Source: JBBRDU01 sp038230335
GTDB taxonomy: Bacteria; Verrucomicrobiota; Verrucomicrobiia; Chthoniobacterales; UBA10450
NCBI GenBank assembly: GCA_038230335.1
Contig: JBBRNL010000006.1
Coordinates: forward strand, 124,001 to 188,000
Length of the DNA: 64,000 nt
Reading direction: 5' to 3'
Both the position numbers and the translations under genes were made by a program. Positions 1-8,942 of this stretch are shown here, piece by piece; positions within the stretch are counted from its first letter, which is position 1, and every line of letters starts with the position of its first letter. The notes beneath the pieces were generated by a model, which saw only the letters and a program-made list of their open reading frames with translations, ran no database searches and was not told where the DNA came from.

Positions 1-1092
1 CTCGGAAACGAGGAGGGCCGCGTTGTAGTCGCGGCCCTCGTCCTGATCGATTGTCCCGAGCAAGAGATCGGTTTGACTGGAGACGGAAAAGTTCATGACG
101 AATTGGTAGCTTTCCTCGTCTTGGAGCACGGGCCCGGGCATGGAGCTCTCCGGCCAGATGAGCAAATCCGGCGGCGGCTGCGATCGCAAAGGCATCGCGC
201 TCAAACGCGTGAATTGTTCGAAGATTTTTTGGGTGAACTGGCGGTCGAACTTCTCGGCTCGCGGAATATTGGCCTGGACCGCGGCCACACGAATGGGTTG
301 GGAGGGCCGGTGGATTCGGGCGACGTGCCAGCCAAATGCGATGAGTGCGACCACCCCAAGCATGGTGAAGTTAATATCCCAATGCGGCCGCATCGCGCGA
401 AGGCGTGCCTCGAGGATTAATCGACGCACCGTGGTAAGCGCGATCACATTGGTGAATGCGACGACAAAGGAAAGACCAAGCATGCCGCTAAACTCGGCTA
501 TCTGGATGATGATCCAGTTGTCGTGCAGGGCGATCCCAAGACTGTTCCAGCCCCAGCCCGAGAAGAGCCAGCCGCGAATCCATTCCATCGTCGTCCAGGC
601 GGCAGCCAGAAGCAGGGCCAGACCGAGATTATTCGTCGATTTCAACCATGGAGAAACGGGTGATGCCGGCGCGTTGCGCCCCGCCGAGCTCAACATCTTG
701 TTCCATTTATCAGTGGAACCATGCGGTGGCTCCGTGCCGGACAGCATGGGCCGCTCCCGTGGTCTGACCACTCCGCAGAACCAGGCCCAGAAGGCGAAAT
801 ACAGAGCCATGTAAAACGCAAGGAGGATCCATCCTGGAACCGTGACCGTTGTGACCCAGGAAAAAGCGGTCCAGAAGAAAACGAGCCCGCTCACGTAACC
901 CAGAGCGACATTGCGAAGCCAGCGGCGCTTTGAATTAGCGCCGGAAAACCATGTTGCGGCGAGGAGAGGAGTCAGGCAGATCCAGCACAGCCACGACTGG
1001 TTGAAGGGCGCGAAGCAAGCCGCGTTGAGCAGCCCGCTGCTCAGGGCGGCGAGCCAGGGCCAGAGCCCTGCCGCTTTGCGTAAACTGTTCAC
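1..1092 (-). CDS. lnt: Apolipoprotein N-acyltransferase (partial, C-terminus off left edge)
   Basis: Lnt transfers an acyl chain from phospholipid to the N-terminal cysteine of lipoproteins in the inner membrane, the last step of lipoprotein maturation. The first 364 codons are present. The N-terminal half is a run of hydrophobic, Trp-rich membrane segments (LLNAACFAPFNQSWL, then WILLAFYMALYFAFWAWF), followed by MEWIRGWLFSGWGWNSLG, typical of the family. The nitrilase-like domain begins before the window edge and contains LLIWPESS, with the expected catalytic Glu at about residue 315; the Lys and Cys partners lie outside the window. I chose the GTG at 1092, four bases after the upstream gene's stop; an in-frame GTG at 1122 is the alternative. 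It is probably co-transcribed with the two genes upstream on the minus strand. Identification is firm from motif order. Confidence 0.92.
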   Translation of the reverse strand, partial: MNSLRKAAGLWPWLAALSSGLLNAACFAPFNQSWLCWICLTPLLAATWFSGANSKRRWLRNVALGYVSGLVFFWTAFSWVTTVTVPGWILLAFYMALYFAFWAWFCGVVRPRERPMLSGTEPPHGSTDKWNKMLSSAGRNAPASPVSPWLKSTNNLGLALLLAAAWTTMEWIRGWLFSGWGWNSLGIALHDNWIIIQIAEFSGMLGLSFVVAFTNVIALTTVRRLILEARLRAMRPHWDINFTMLGVVALIAFGWHVARIHRPSQPIRVAAVQANIPRAEKFDRQFTQKIFEQFTRLSAMPLRSQPPPDLLIWPESSMPGPVLQDEESYQFVMNFSVSSQTDLLLGTIDQDEGRDYNAALLVSE

Positions 1093-1096
1093 CCGC

Positions 1097-1414
1097 TCAG
1101 CCGCGCCGGCGCCGCCGTCCACGTTCTTCTTCCCGGCGTCCGCTCGGCCTCATGGCGTCGCGCAGATCCCGTGAGTAGGAGGGATTAACCCGGAACGATG
1201 ACCGTTCGGCCTCTTCGATCTTCACGACATTCACCTTGCTCGACAGCACGTAGCCCATCATGACGAGGCCACTCAGAGTGTCGAGAAATTCAGCGGGCTC
1301 CATCTCCTTCATCCGCTCCATGAAGAGCTTGCCGTAAACGGCCGTGCCGCTCAGGCCCAGGGCTTTTAGCATCGTAATTTCGCCGCCGCTTAGCTTGATT
1401 TCCTTCTTCACCAC
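1097..1414 (-). CDS. Small protein of unknown function, basic C-terminus
   Basis: About 105 residues; not recognised. The N-terminal two thirds (KKEIKLSGGEITMLKALG, then a helix ending GLVMMGYVLSSK) has the spacing of a small winged-helix-like fold, but this is only an impression. The C-terminus is strongly basic (RREEERGRRRRRG). The frame is open from an ATG at 1459 that would overlap the preceding phosphohexomutase by 26 bases. I prefer the tandem GTG GTG codons at 1414/1411, just after that gene's stop at 1434, which lets translation follow directly. It ends four bases before the lnt start, so the three genes look like one operon. No function is offered. Confidence 0.6.
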   Translation of the reverse strand: MVKKEIKLSGGEITMLKALGLSGTAVYGKLFMERMKEMEPAEFLDTLSGLVMMGYVLSSKVNVVKIEEAERSSFRVNPSYSRDLRDAMRPSGRREEERGRRRRRG

Positions 1415-1433
1415 GTTTTCTTCACAGCAGGTG

Positions 1434-3434
1434 TTATGCGTTCGCGCGCGACATTTCAAGCCGTCGGCGCGCGTCTTTTTGAATCCACGCCCAAAGCTTT
1501 GCGAGCCGATCGTTCACCTCGATTTTGATTTGCTCCAATTCGCCCGGTTCGAACGGAGCGGCCCTGGGGCGCCGTTGTGCGAACAGGTAATACTTGATCT
1601 TGGGCTCGGTTCCGGAAGCGCGCACCGCGATTCGGGTCCGATCGGCCAGCTCGAAGATGGACATTTTTTCCTTTGGAATCTCGTCTCCTTCTTCGTCGCT
1701 GATCGCTTCCTTTTCGAAATTTTTAATGCAGATGACCTTTGTCTCCAGCATTTCGACCGGTGGTGCCTCCGCGTACGACTCGACCAGACGCTCGATTTTG
1801 TTTGCGCCTTCCGCGCCCTCGAAAACCATCGATCCATTCGTCTCGGCAAAGTAGCCGAACCGGGAATAAATTTCGTCGAGCATTTGATCAACCGTTTGGC
1901 CGCGTGATTTTGCGTAGGCCGCGACTTCGCAGAACATGATGGCCGATCCATTTCCATCCTTGTCCCGGACAAAATCCGCTCCGCTATATCCATAGCTTTC
2001 TTCGCCTCCGAAAATGTAGAAGGCGGAGTGCATCAGGCGAAGCTGGCGTGTCTCTTCTTCGCTGCGAGTGACGTAGCCATTGCGCGCTTTAGGCGGCAAT
2101 GCTCTCTCATACTTGCCCAGTTTTGCGCCGATGTATTTGAAGCCGGTAAGGGTCTCCACACAGCGCACTCCAAAATGCTCGGCGATCGCCTTTTGCAGGT
2201 CGGTCGTGACAAATGTTTTTATCAGGACGGCGCGTGACGCATTTTCTTTCGTTAGAATTCCACTGTCGAAGAGAGCTTTCGTACGGTAGTAGGCGAGGAG
2301 GGAACCAATCTGGTTGCCGGTCAGTAATTTCATTCCCCCGTCGACGCTGCGCACGGCCACGCCCATCCGATCGCAATCCGGGTCGGTCGCGATGACGAGA
2401 TCTCCGCCATTTTCGTTGGCCAGTTCGATCGCCATGCGCAGGGCGTCGGCGTTTTCGGGATTGGGCGATGCGACGGTGGGGAATGCACCGTCGAAACGAT
2501 CCTGCTCCGGCACGACTTCGAAATGAAAGCCCAGCCGTTGCAGCATTGGCTTGATAATGACTCCACCGGTCCCGTGGATCGGGGTGAATACGATGTGCAA
2601 AGATTTTGCTTCGCGAATGAGAGTGGGATCGATGACTAAAGTCTGAAGTCGCTCCATGTAGGCTTCATCGATCTCTCGACCGAGAACAGTAACCTGGCCG
2701 GCCTGATTCTTCGCGACGGGCGCGTAGTTTTCGCTCTTGATCGCATTGACCTTCGCGATGATACCGCTGGCCTGCGGCTCGATGACTTGTGCGCCGTCCC
2801 CGAAGTAAACCTTGTACCCATTGTCATGGGGCGGGTTATGGCTGGCCGTGATGACAATGCCCGCATTGGCTCCGAGGTAACGCACGGCGAACGACAGTTC
2901 CGGAGTCGATCGAGGACCGTCGAAGACGAACGCATCGCACCCGTTGTCGACCGCGATTTTTGCAGTGAGAGCGGCGAAGCTTCGGGAAAAGAAACGGGTG
3001 TCATGAGCCACGACCAATTTAGGGCGTTCTGTATTTCCCTGGGCGGTATTCCAGTCATGCAGGTACGCAACCAGACCCTGCGTGGCACGGCTGATATTGA
3101 AAAAATTCATCGCATTGGTGCCGACGCAGGGAGTCTCGGGCGGCATCGTCCCTGCGTTTGCCTGTCCGATATTTCCGAGCTCGCTCGCGGTCACGATTTT
3201 CCCGATCGTTCGTCCGCGCAGTCCGCCCGTCCCAAAGGCGAGCGTTTTATAAAAGCGGTCGTTTAATTCGGACCACTCGGTTGTGTCGGCCAGCTCGGCG
3301 ACAACGCGCGCGTAAAGGTCGGATGGAGCAGCGCGAAGAAGTGTTGCAATGTTTTGCACGGCCGTCTCGAGCAACCGTCCGTCCGCGACGGCCGCTGCCA
3401 GCTTCGAGTTCAGCGATTCGTCCGGTTCCGGCAT
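1434..3434 (-). CDS. Phosphoglucomutase/phosphomannomutase (alpha-D-phosphohexomutase)
   Basis: Cytoplasmic enzyme interconverting hexose 1- and 6-phosphates, feeding glycogen, nucleotide-sugar and envelope synthesis. About 666 residues, longer than the usual 550-600 of the PgcA/Pgm2 group. All four family loops are visible in order: the phosphoserine loop TASHNPPHDNGYK, the metal loop TDPDCDRMG, the sugar loop GGEESYGYS and the C-terminal phosphate-binding loop RASGTEPKIKYY. I start at the ATG giving MPEPDESLNSK; an upstream ATG at 3458 would add eight arginine/glycine-rich residues. It precedes a small unknown gene and lnt on the same strand. Whether glucose or mannose phosphate is preferred cannot be read from the sequence. 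Confidence 0.92.
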   Translation of the reverse strand: MPEPDESLNSKLAAAVADGRLLETAVQNIATLLRAAPSDLYARVVAELADTTEWSELNDRFYKTLAFGTGGLRGRTIGKIVTASELGNIGQANAGTMPPETPCVGTNAMNFFNISRATQGLVAYLHDWNTAQGNTERPKLVVAHDTRFFSRSFAALTAKIAVDNGCDAFVFDGPRSTPELSFAVRYLGANAGIVITASHNPPHDNGYKVYFGDGAQVIEPQASGIIAKVNAIKSENYAPVAKNQAGQVTVLGREIDEAYMERLQTLVIDPTLIREAKSLHIVFTPIHGTGGVIIKPMLQRLGFHFEVVPEQDRFDGAFPTVASPNPENADALRMAIELANENGGDLVIATDPDCDRMGVAVRSVDGGMKLLTGNQIGSLLAYYRTKALFDSGILTKENASRAVLIKTFVTTDLQKAIAEHFGVRCVETLTGFKYIGAKLGKYERALPPKARNGYVTRSEEETRQLRLMHSAFYIFGGEESYGYSGADFVRDKDGNGSAIMFCEVAAYAKSRGQTVDQMLDEIYSRFGYFAETNGSMVFEGAEGANKIERLVESYAEAPPVEMLETKVICIKNFEKEAISDEEGDEIPKEKMSIFELADRTRIAVRASGTEPKIKYYLFAQRRPRAAPFEPGELEQIKIEVNDRLAKLWAWIQKDARRRLEMSRANA

Positions 3435-3512
3435 CCTGCCAAACCTTCCGCCGCGCATGATCTTTGCAAGCTCTCAGTTCGACTGAGGTCGCGCCGGAGC
3501 GGTTCAGTGCCG

Positions 3513-4037
3513 CTAGAAATTGACGCTGAAAAGCGGCATCGACGTGCAACGCAACTCCGCGATGACGCGTTGCAGTGAGCGTGTACGGTCGCGCACGCGC
3601 TGCTCGAGCAGGGCCTTCTCTTTGCGAAGCTCGCGGTAAAGAAAACGAAGGCGCAACATCGTTTCGATGCGCAGTCCCATCTCCACCGTATCGAAAGGCT
3701 TGGAGAGAAAATCGGTCGCACCCGCCGTAAGGGCGCGCCGCCGTGACTCCATCGTGACGTCCGCGGTCAGGACGATAATGGGCAGGAATGCTTCGGCCGG
3801 AACCAGGTAGCGCAAGGCCTTTAGAACCTCGTAACCATCCTGGTGCGGCATGTGCAGATCCAGCAGGACCAGGTCGGGATCGTCATTCGAAAACATTGAC
3901 ACCGTCTGACGGGAATCGGTGATCATCGACAAATTGGTATAACCAGCGTCCCGCAGGATGTGGTCGAACAGGTCGACGTTCATCGGTTCGTCGTCGACCA
4001 CCAATATTCTAGCGGTCTTGATCAGGTCTGAGCTCAT
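3513..4037 (-). CDS. Stand-alone response regulator receiver with C-terminal coiled coil
   Basis: 174 residues. The receiver (about 9-125) has the acidic pocket VVDDEP, the phospho-acceptor Asp60 in LVLLDLHMP, Thr91 and Lys113 in LSKPFD, so it looks phosphorylatable. Residues 125-160 (LRLRFLYRELRKEKALLEQRVRDRTRSL) look like the helical linker that in RpfG-type proteins joins the receiver to an HD-GYP domain, but here the protein stops soon after. It is either a complete receiver that signals through its coiled coil or a remnant of a longer regulator. No histidine kinase is nearby. It lies 78 bases upstream of the phosphohexomutase on the same strand and divergent from the TolB/TPR gene. Confidence 0.85.
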   Translation of the reverse strand: MSSDLIKTARILVVDDEPMNVDLFDHILRDAGYTNLSMITDSRQTVSMFSNDDPDLVLLDLHMPHQDGYEVLKALRYLVPAEAFLPIIVLTADVTMESRRRALTAGATDFLSKPFDTVEMGLRIETMLRLRFLYRELRKEKALLEQRVRDRTRSLQRVIAELRCTSMPLFSVNF

Positions 4038-4204
4038 GGGCGGGAAGTTTCCCGTTAGAAAGCAGGTTTTATGCGGTGCGCGGGCAATGGAGGTCGAAAG
4101 TGACCGCCGAGGCGGTCAAAATGCGGCAGGTGTCCCGGAGGGCGCCCGAGGTACAGCGCGACAATTTCGCGCGACATGCCAGGACTTGCTAAGGTAGTGC
4201 CGGA

Positions 4205-6265
4205 ATGAACTCCATCTTCACTGAGCTGAAGCGCCGCCGGGTGTATCGCGTCGCGCTCGCGTATGGAGTCTTTGCTTCCGCCATGATTCAGGTTGGCGGA
4301 ACCATCTTGCCGATCTTCCACGCGCCGGAGTGGACGCAGCAGGTCTTCGTTGTCCTCATCGTGACCGGCTTTCCGTTTGCGCTTGTTCTAGCCTGGATTT
4401 TTGACATTACGAGCGAGGGGATCCGGCGTACTCCCAACGCCAGCGGATTGCGTGTTTACAGCAAACGCCAACTCCGTCTGGTGGTTTTCCTCAGCACACT
4501 GATTGCCGCTCTGACGCTGGCTGGTTATTGGGCGTGGCATCCGTGGCGCAACAATCCCGCGGCCGGGAATTTTCAGCCCGCCTCTGGAGGGATCATTGCC
4601 AAAAGCATCGCCGTGCTGCCGTTTCAAAATCTGAGCACCGACGCAGAAAACGCGTTCTTTGCTGACGGCGTGCAGGATCAGATCCTGACGAACCTGGCGA
4701 CCGTGTCTGATCTCAGGGTCATCAGCCACACGAGTGTGCGGCAATACCGGAGCGACGCGGCGCGTAACGTGCGCGAAGTCGGCCAGCAGCTCGGCGTGGC
4801 TTACATCCTGGAAGGCTCTGTCCGTCGGGCGGGCAAGCGTGTCCGCGTCAGTGCCCAACTCATTGACGCACGCGTGGACTCGCAAATCTGGGCAGAAAAC
4901 TACGACGGAGATATCGCCGACCTATTCGGTATCCAAAGCGAGATCGCGCAAAAGATTGTGGCGCAGTTGCAGGCCAAGCTCTCACCCGATCAGAAAGCGG
5001 AGATAGAGCAAACACCGACGAGGGACTTGTATGCCTTTGACCTGTACCTGAAGGCCAAACAAATCGTGGAGAGTTATCTCGATGCGGCCGATCCCGGCGA
5101 ATCTTTGCGCATGGCCTTGCGTTTCTTGGACGAAGCGACAGCGCGCGACCCTAATTTCGTCCTGGCCTACTGCTACACGGCGCGTGCGCACGACCTGCTT
5201 TATTTCCTGGACCTGGATCCGACGCCGACGCGAAATCTACTTGCGGAGGCCGCCTTGGAAAAGGCTCTTCATCTCCGGCCCAATTCGGCGGAAGCGCATC
5301 TCGCTGTGGCCGATCACTATTTCCGGATTCATCGCGATTACGAGCGTGCCCAGGAGGAGTTGGCGATGGCGCGGCCCCATCTGCCGAATAGCCAGCCGTT
5401 CTTCAATCTCGCCGGTTACATCAACCGCCGGCAGGGACATTGGGACGACGCGAAGCGGGATTTTGCCACGGCCGTCAAACTCGATCCGCAGAATCCGAAC
5501 GCGGTGAACCTGCTGGTCGACACTTTTGTTCTGAAACGGGAATTTCCCGAAGCCATGCATGAATTCGATCAGGCCATCCAAGCCGGTCTGCGCGCGCCCA
5601 TCGCCTTGATTCGTCGCGCCTCGCTTGATTTCGCTGCGACGGGAGATCCAACGTCGCTGCGTCAGGCGCTGGCCGCTTCGCCCCACGTTGACATCGGGGG
5701 AGGTGAGACGCCGTGGAGGATTCTGATCGCGATGATCGACCATCATTACGATGAGGCTTACCGGGTGCTGGCAGACTCCCCGCGAAGCGACTTTCAGGAC
5801 GCGGATTTCTCCTTCTACTTTCCCAAGGCGTGGTATGAGGGTCTCATCGCGCGCGCGCAGGGCAACGAGAAGAAGGCGGAGGCGTCATTTCTGGCGGCAC
5901 GCGTCCTCCTCGAGGCCCGCTTACAAACAAAACCCGAAGATCCCCGAACGCTTGCGGTCGTGGCCCAAGTCGACGCGAATCTCGGGAAGAAGGAACAGGC
6001 TTTGCACGAAGCAGAACGCGCGGTCGAGCTAATGCCGGTGTCGCGCGATGCGTATGATGGGCCGCTCGTCCTGCAAGGTTTGGCTCAGGTGTGTGCTTGG
6101 TCGGGCGAACGGAAGCGCGCGCTTGATCTGCTCCAGCGGTTGTTGAGCATGCCCGGCTACATTTCCTACGGATATCTGAAAGCGGATCCATCTTGGGAGC
6201 CTCTTCGGGCGGATCCACGTTTTAACGACCTGCTTGCTTCGATCGCTCCAAAGAAATCGAGTTAA
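4205..6265 (+). CDS. Membrane TolB-like / TPR protein
   Basis: 686 residues. The N-terminus (NSIFTELKRRRVYRVALAYGV) leads into two or three membrane segments within residues 15-70 and another near 97-116. A TolB/FlgO-like domain follows, starting KSIAVLPFQNLS and including FADGVQDQILTNLA and GVAYILEGSVRR. The remaining 400 residues are helical repeats of TPR type (for example PNSAEAHLAVADHYFRIHRD). The architecture matches the adenylate-cyclase-associated/CadC-like TPR proteins abundant in Verrucomicrobiota and Acidobacteriota, whose role is mostly unknown; here neither a cyclase nor a DNA-binding domain is present. It probably acts as a membrane scaffold or sensor. Its stop codon overlaps that of a possible small minus-strand gene. 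Confidence 0.85.
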   Translation: MNSIFTELKRRRVYRVALAYGVFASAMIQVGGTILPIFHAPEWTQQVFVVLIVTGFPFALVLAWIFDITSEGIRRTPNASGLRVYSKRQLRLVVFLSTLIAALTLAGYWAWHPWRNNPAAGNFQPASGGIIAKSIAVLPFQNLSTDAENAFFADGVQDQILTNLATVSDLRVISHTSVRQYRSDAARNVREVGQQLGVAYILEGSVRRAGKRVRVSAQLIDARVDSQIWAENYDGDIADLFGIQSEIAQKIVAQLQAKLSPDQKAEIEQTPTRDLYAFDLYLKAKQIVESYLDAADPGESLRMALRFLDEATARDPNFVLAYCYTARAHDLLYFLDLDPTPTRNLLAEAALEKALHLRPNSAEAHLAVADHYFRIHRDYERAQEELAMARPHLPNSQPFFNLAGYINRRQGHWDDAKRDFATAVKLDPQNPNAVNLLVDTFVLKREFPEAMHEFDQAIQAGLRAPIALIRRASLDFAATGDPTSLRQALAASPHVDIGGGETPWRILIAMIDHHYDEAYRVLADSPRSDFQDADFSFYFPKAWYEGLIARAQGNEKKAEASFLAARVLLEARLQTKPEDPRTLAVVAQVDANLGKKEQALHEAERAVELMPVSRDAYDGPLVLQGLAQVCAWSGERKRALDLLQRLLSMPGYISYGYLKADPSWEPLRADPRFNDLLASIAPKKSS

Positions 6266-6471
6266 GAACGAGCCTTGTCCACTTCGTCCTCGAGTTCCTT
6301 TTTCAAATGCCGGCGCGCGGCTTTTTTGATACGGCGCCGTTCCGCCGCCACGCCCTGCTTCTCATTCTGGCGTTCCGGCCGAGTCCTTGTCTCGAGCGCG
6401 GCGGGCAGGTGAATGATCCTGGGTCGCTCCGCGCCGATTTTGTTTTCGTTAGGCCGCGCGTATGGATCCAC
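6262..6471 (-). CDS. Possible small charged protein (about 69 residues)
   Basis: Reading from a GTG at 6471 gives a hydrophilic peptide beginning VDPYARPNENKIGAERPR and ending KKELEDEVDKARS. The second half is a helical, Lys/Arg/Glu-rich stretch (AAERRRIKKAARRHLKKELE), not the Ser/Pro/Arg-rich composition of antisense noise seen upstream in the same frame. It converges on the TPR gene with overlapping stop codons. The open frame continues upstream to about 7290, but that part lies antisense to the DUF4126 gene and has shadow-like composition. No family is recognised; it may be RNA-binding or simply spurious. Confidence 0.4.
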   Translation of the reverse strand: MDPYARPNENKIGAERPRIIHLPAALETRTRPERQNEKQGVAAERRRIKKAARRHLKKELEDEVDKARS

Positions 6472-6562
6472 GGTCGAAATTAAGCATGACGGAGCCAGAG
6501 ATGCCTTGATCGGCGAGTTTGATGATGGAACTTCGATATCAGATCCCCTACAAAGTCGCGAC

Positions 6563-7042
6563 ATGAATCCGGCACTTTTTGTTTTCGGCGCTGTGGCCAT
6601 CGGGTTCGCTTCCGGGCTGCGCGCTTTCACGCCGATTGCTCTTGTCACGTGGGTGGCCGTCTGGGGTTGGGTTCCGCTGGGTGGCTCACGCCTGGCCTTC
6701 CTCGGGACCACGGCAGGTGCGCTGGTCGTTTCGTTTCTCGCGTTGGCCGAATTGATCGGCGACAAACTTCCATTCGCACCAAGCCGCCTCAGTCCCGGCC
6801 CGCTCGGAGGCCGCCTCCTTACAGCCTCCCTGGCGGCGGCCGCGATGGCCATCGCAACGGGGCAATCGTGGATTCTGGGCGTCCTTTGTGGCGCCATCGG
6901 CAGCGTGGGCGGGGCTTTTGCCGGTTTCCATCTTCGCCGGAACATCGTGACCCGCCTGCGCATCACCGACTGGATCATCGCTGTGCTGGAGGACATTTTC
7001 ACGATTGCCCTCGTTCTTCTTGTCCTTGCGCTTCTTTTTTGA
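6563..7042 (+). CDS. DUF4126-type small membrane protein
   Basis: 159 residues, almost entirely hydrophobic with four or five membrane segments. The N-terminal segment FGAVAIGFASGLRAFTPI, followed by VTWVAVWGW, resembles the DUF4126 signature in which a glycine/arginine-containing helix opens the domain. A second half with GGAFAGFHLRR suggests an internal duplication of small helical hairpins. I start at the ATG at 6563, giving MNPALFVFGAVA; the frame is open upstream but the extra residues are polar and unrelated. Function unknown; proposed as an inner-membrane protein. It precedes another membrane protein gene by about 70 bases. Confidence 0.7.
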   Translation: MNPALFVFGAVAIGFASGLRAFTPIALVTWVAVWGWVPLGGSRLAFLGTTAGALVVSFLALAELIGDKLPFAPSRLSPGPLGGRLLTASLAAAAMAIATGQSWILGVLCGAIGSVGGAFAGFHLRRNIVTRLRITDWIIAVLEDIFTIALVLLVLALLF

Positions 7043-7110
7043 GAAGGCGCGGGCAACAGCTCTCGCTTTTCGCTCGCTCCATCTGGCATCGCGGTACACT
7101 TTGCCGCTCC

Positions 7111-7767
7111 ATGCTCTCTCCCGACGAGACACCTAAACGCTCTGTCATCAGCGCTCAGCTCTTCGAGCTGCTCAAAGTCGTCTTCACCCTGTTGCTGACC
7201 GGGCTGATCGGCGGCGGAATCACTTATTATTACCAGGATCGCTCGCACCGGGATCAGCAGGAACTTCAGGAAGTCGAAACCTCCCGGCAATCGGCTATCG
7301 TTTTTCTGCGCGAAATTGGCGACATCCTCGAACAGAGACGGCAGTCAGCCTTTCGATGCCTTTACGCCATCCGCGACAAGTCGCCCCCGGAAGAAACGGA
7401 ACGGTTGTGGAAGGACTACCTGAACGCGGTCGACGCCTGGAATACCAAATGGAATTTGTACCGGGCGCTCGTGCTGGAACAATTTGGACCCGAAATGCAG
7501 AGGCGTTTTTATGATGAGAAATCCGATGAACAGGGTGTCTGGGAAAAATGTTCCATCACGGGCAAGTTGATCATCTTTCATCAGCAGCTCTCCGAATTTC
7601 ACAAGCAAGGCGAAGGCAAGACACCGCCCGATCCGGTCCAGCTCGAGAAGCTTTACTCGTCGATTGCGCAGGATTGTTATGCATTTTACTCGGAAGTGAT
7701 CGCAAGAATTCAGGAAGGCCGGGTGGGGAAGCGATCGTGGTCGGCCGCCAAAAACGAGGGCCGCTAA
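7111..7767 (+). CDS. Single-pass membrane protein with cytoplasmic-type helical domain, unknown function
   Basis: 218 residues. One membrane segment near residues 20-40 (LLKVVFTLLLTGLIGGGITYYY) is followed by a charged helical region (RSHRDQQELQEVETSRQSA) and an alpha-helical domain rich in aromatic residues (VDAWNTKWNLYRALVLEQFG). No catalytic motif is seen and no family is recognised. The ATG at 7111 places the membrane helix close to the N-terminus; the frame is open far upstream only because it is antisense-like over the DUF4126 gene. A short copy of an intergenic repeat (CTCAGGATGACAA) lies just after the stop. Confidence 0.7.
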   Translation: MLSPDETPKRSVISAQLFELLKVVFTLLLTGLIGGGITYYYQDRSHRDQQELQEVETSRQSAIVFLREIGDILEQRRQSAFRCLYAIRDKSPPEETERLWKDYLNAVDAWNTKWNLYRALVLEQFGPEMQRRFYDEKSDEQGVWEKCSITGKLIIFHQQLSEFHKQGEGKTPPDPVQLEKLYSSIAQDCYAFYSEVIARIQEGRVGKRSWSAAKNEGR

Positions 7768-7863
7768 CTTCGGCTCAGGATGACAATGAGTGGTGCGACG
7801 CGACCGGCCTTTTTGCGTTACGAAATTTGCTTAGCTCTGCGATCCGCGGCAGGCTAAAACGTC

Positions 7864-8892
7864 ATGCGAATCTTAAGATATCTGCCTCTTGTTGGTGCCG
7901 TCTGTGTCGCTTTGCCTCTAACGGTGGCGGCGCAATCACATCCCGCCACCATGAAGGCGATGGTGGTGCATGAATACGGTGGTCCGGAAGTTTTGAAGCT
8001 GGAGAAAATCCCAGTTCCGGAGCCGAAAGATGATGAAATGCTTGTGCGCGTCGTGGTCGCGGGGGTCAACCCGGTCGATGGGCTGATTCGCTCTGGCAGT
8101 TTTGCCAAATTCTTTAGGACCAGGCTGCCGTTGACTTCAGGTTTTGACATCGCTGGCACGGTCGTAAAGGCGGGCTCCAAAGTGACGAAGTTCAAGCCGG
8201 GCGATGCCGTTTACGCAGATATCGGATCCCGCGGCGGAGGAGCCTACGCGGAATATGCGCTGGCCTCGGAAAAGGAGGCGTCGGCCAAGCCCAAGTCTTT
8301 GAACTTTATTGAAGCGGGCGCAGTCCCGACCGCGGCCACCACGGCATGGCAGGCCTTAGTGCGAGCGGCTGAGCTAAAGCCGGGGCAGACAGTTCTCATT
8401 CATGGGGGATCGGGCGGTGTCGGTTGCTTTGCGATTCAGATTGCCAAAGCGCGCGGCGCCAAAGTGCTGGCCACGGCATCGACGGCCAACCAGGACTTAC
8501 TCAAGGAACTTGGCGCTGATGTGGCCATCGATTACACGACGACGAAGTTCGAAGATGTGGCCAGAGATGTCGACGTGGTGCTCGATTCAGTGGGCAAAGA
8601 CACGCTGGCACGCTCCTATGGGGTGGTAAAAAAAGGGGGTTACATTGTCTCGTTAGTGGCGAAGCCGACTCCCATAGAGTTAGAACAGCACGGGATCCGC
8701 GGCGGACCGTTAAACGTAGAGCCGCGAGCGGATGATCTGGCCGAGATCACGAAGTTGATCGATGCCAAAAAGATCAAGGTGATCATCGCGCAAGTACTGC
8801 CGCTGGCTGACGCCGCGAAGGCGCAGGCGCAAGTCGAGACGCATCACACGCGCGGGAAGGTCGTGCTGAAGGTGTCGGATGATCCCAAGTAG
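7864..8892 (+). CDS. Zinc-independent MDR-family NADPH:quinone oxidoreductase-like protein, with signal peptide
   Basis: 342 residues. Residues 1-24 (MRILRYLPLVGAVCVALPLT, then VAAQS) look like a Sec signal peptide. The mature part begins MKAMVVHEYGGPEVLKLEKI, the usual cytoplasmic start of medium-chain reductases. It has the GroES-like fold, then the nucleotide-binding motif HGGSGGVGCFAIQIAKARGA and the rest of a Rossmann domain. No cysteine set for zinc is apparent. An exported NADPH-dependent enzyme would be odd, because NADPH is not expected in the periplasm. Either the leader is a membrane anchor or the real start is the internal ATG at residue 30. The family assignment is firm; substrate unknown. 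Confidence 0.85.
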   Translation: MRILRYLPLVGAVCVALPLTVAAQSHPATMKAMVVHEYGGPEVLKLEKIPVPEPKDDEMLVRVVVAGVNPVDGLIRSGSFAKFFRTRLPLTSGFDIAGTVVKAGSKVTKFKPGDAVYADIGSRGGGAYAEYALASEKEASAKPKSLNFIEAGAVPTAATTAWQALVRAAELKPGQTVLIHGGSGGVGCFAIQIAKARGAKVLATASTANQDLLKELGADVAIDYTTTKFEDVARDVDVVLDSVGKDTLARSYGVVKKGGYIVSLVAKPTPIELEQHGIRGGPLNVEPRADDLAEITKLIDAKKIKVIIAQVLPLADAAKAQAQVETHHTRGKVVLKVSDDPK

Positions 8893-8942
8893 GAGACGCC
8901 TTTCGCTGGCTTGCCGCCCAATTGGTTAGGCTGAGAGTTTGT

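Noticed and set aside
6472..7290. Upstream extension of the 6262-6471 minus-strand frame
   Set aside because: Antisense to the DUF4126 and following gene; Arg/Ser/Pro-rich with no motif, so only the last 69 codons were kept as a weak candidate.
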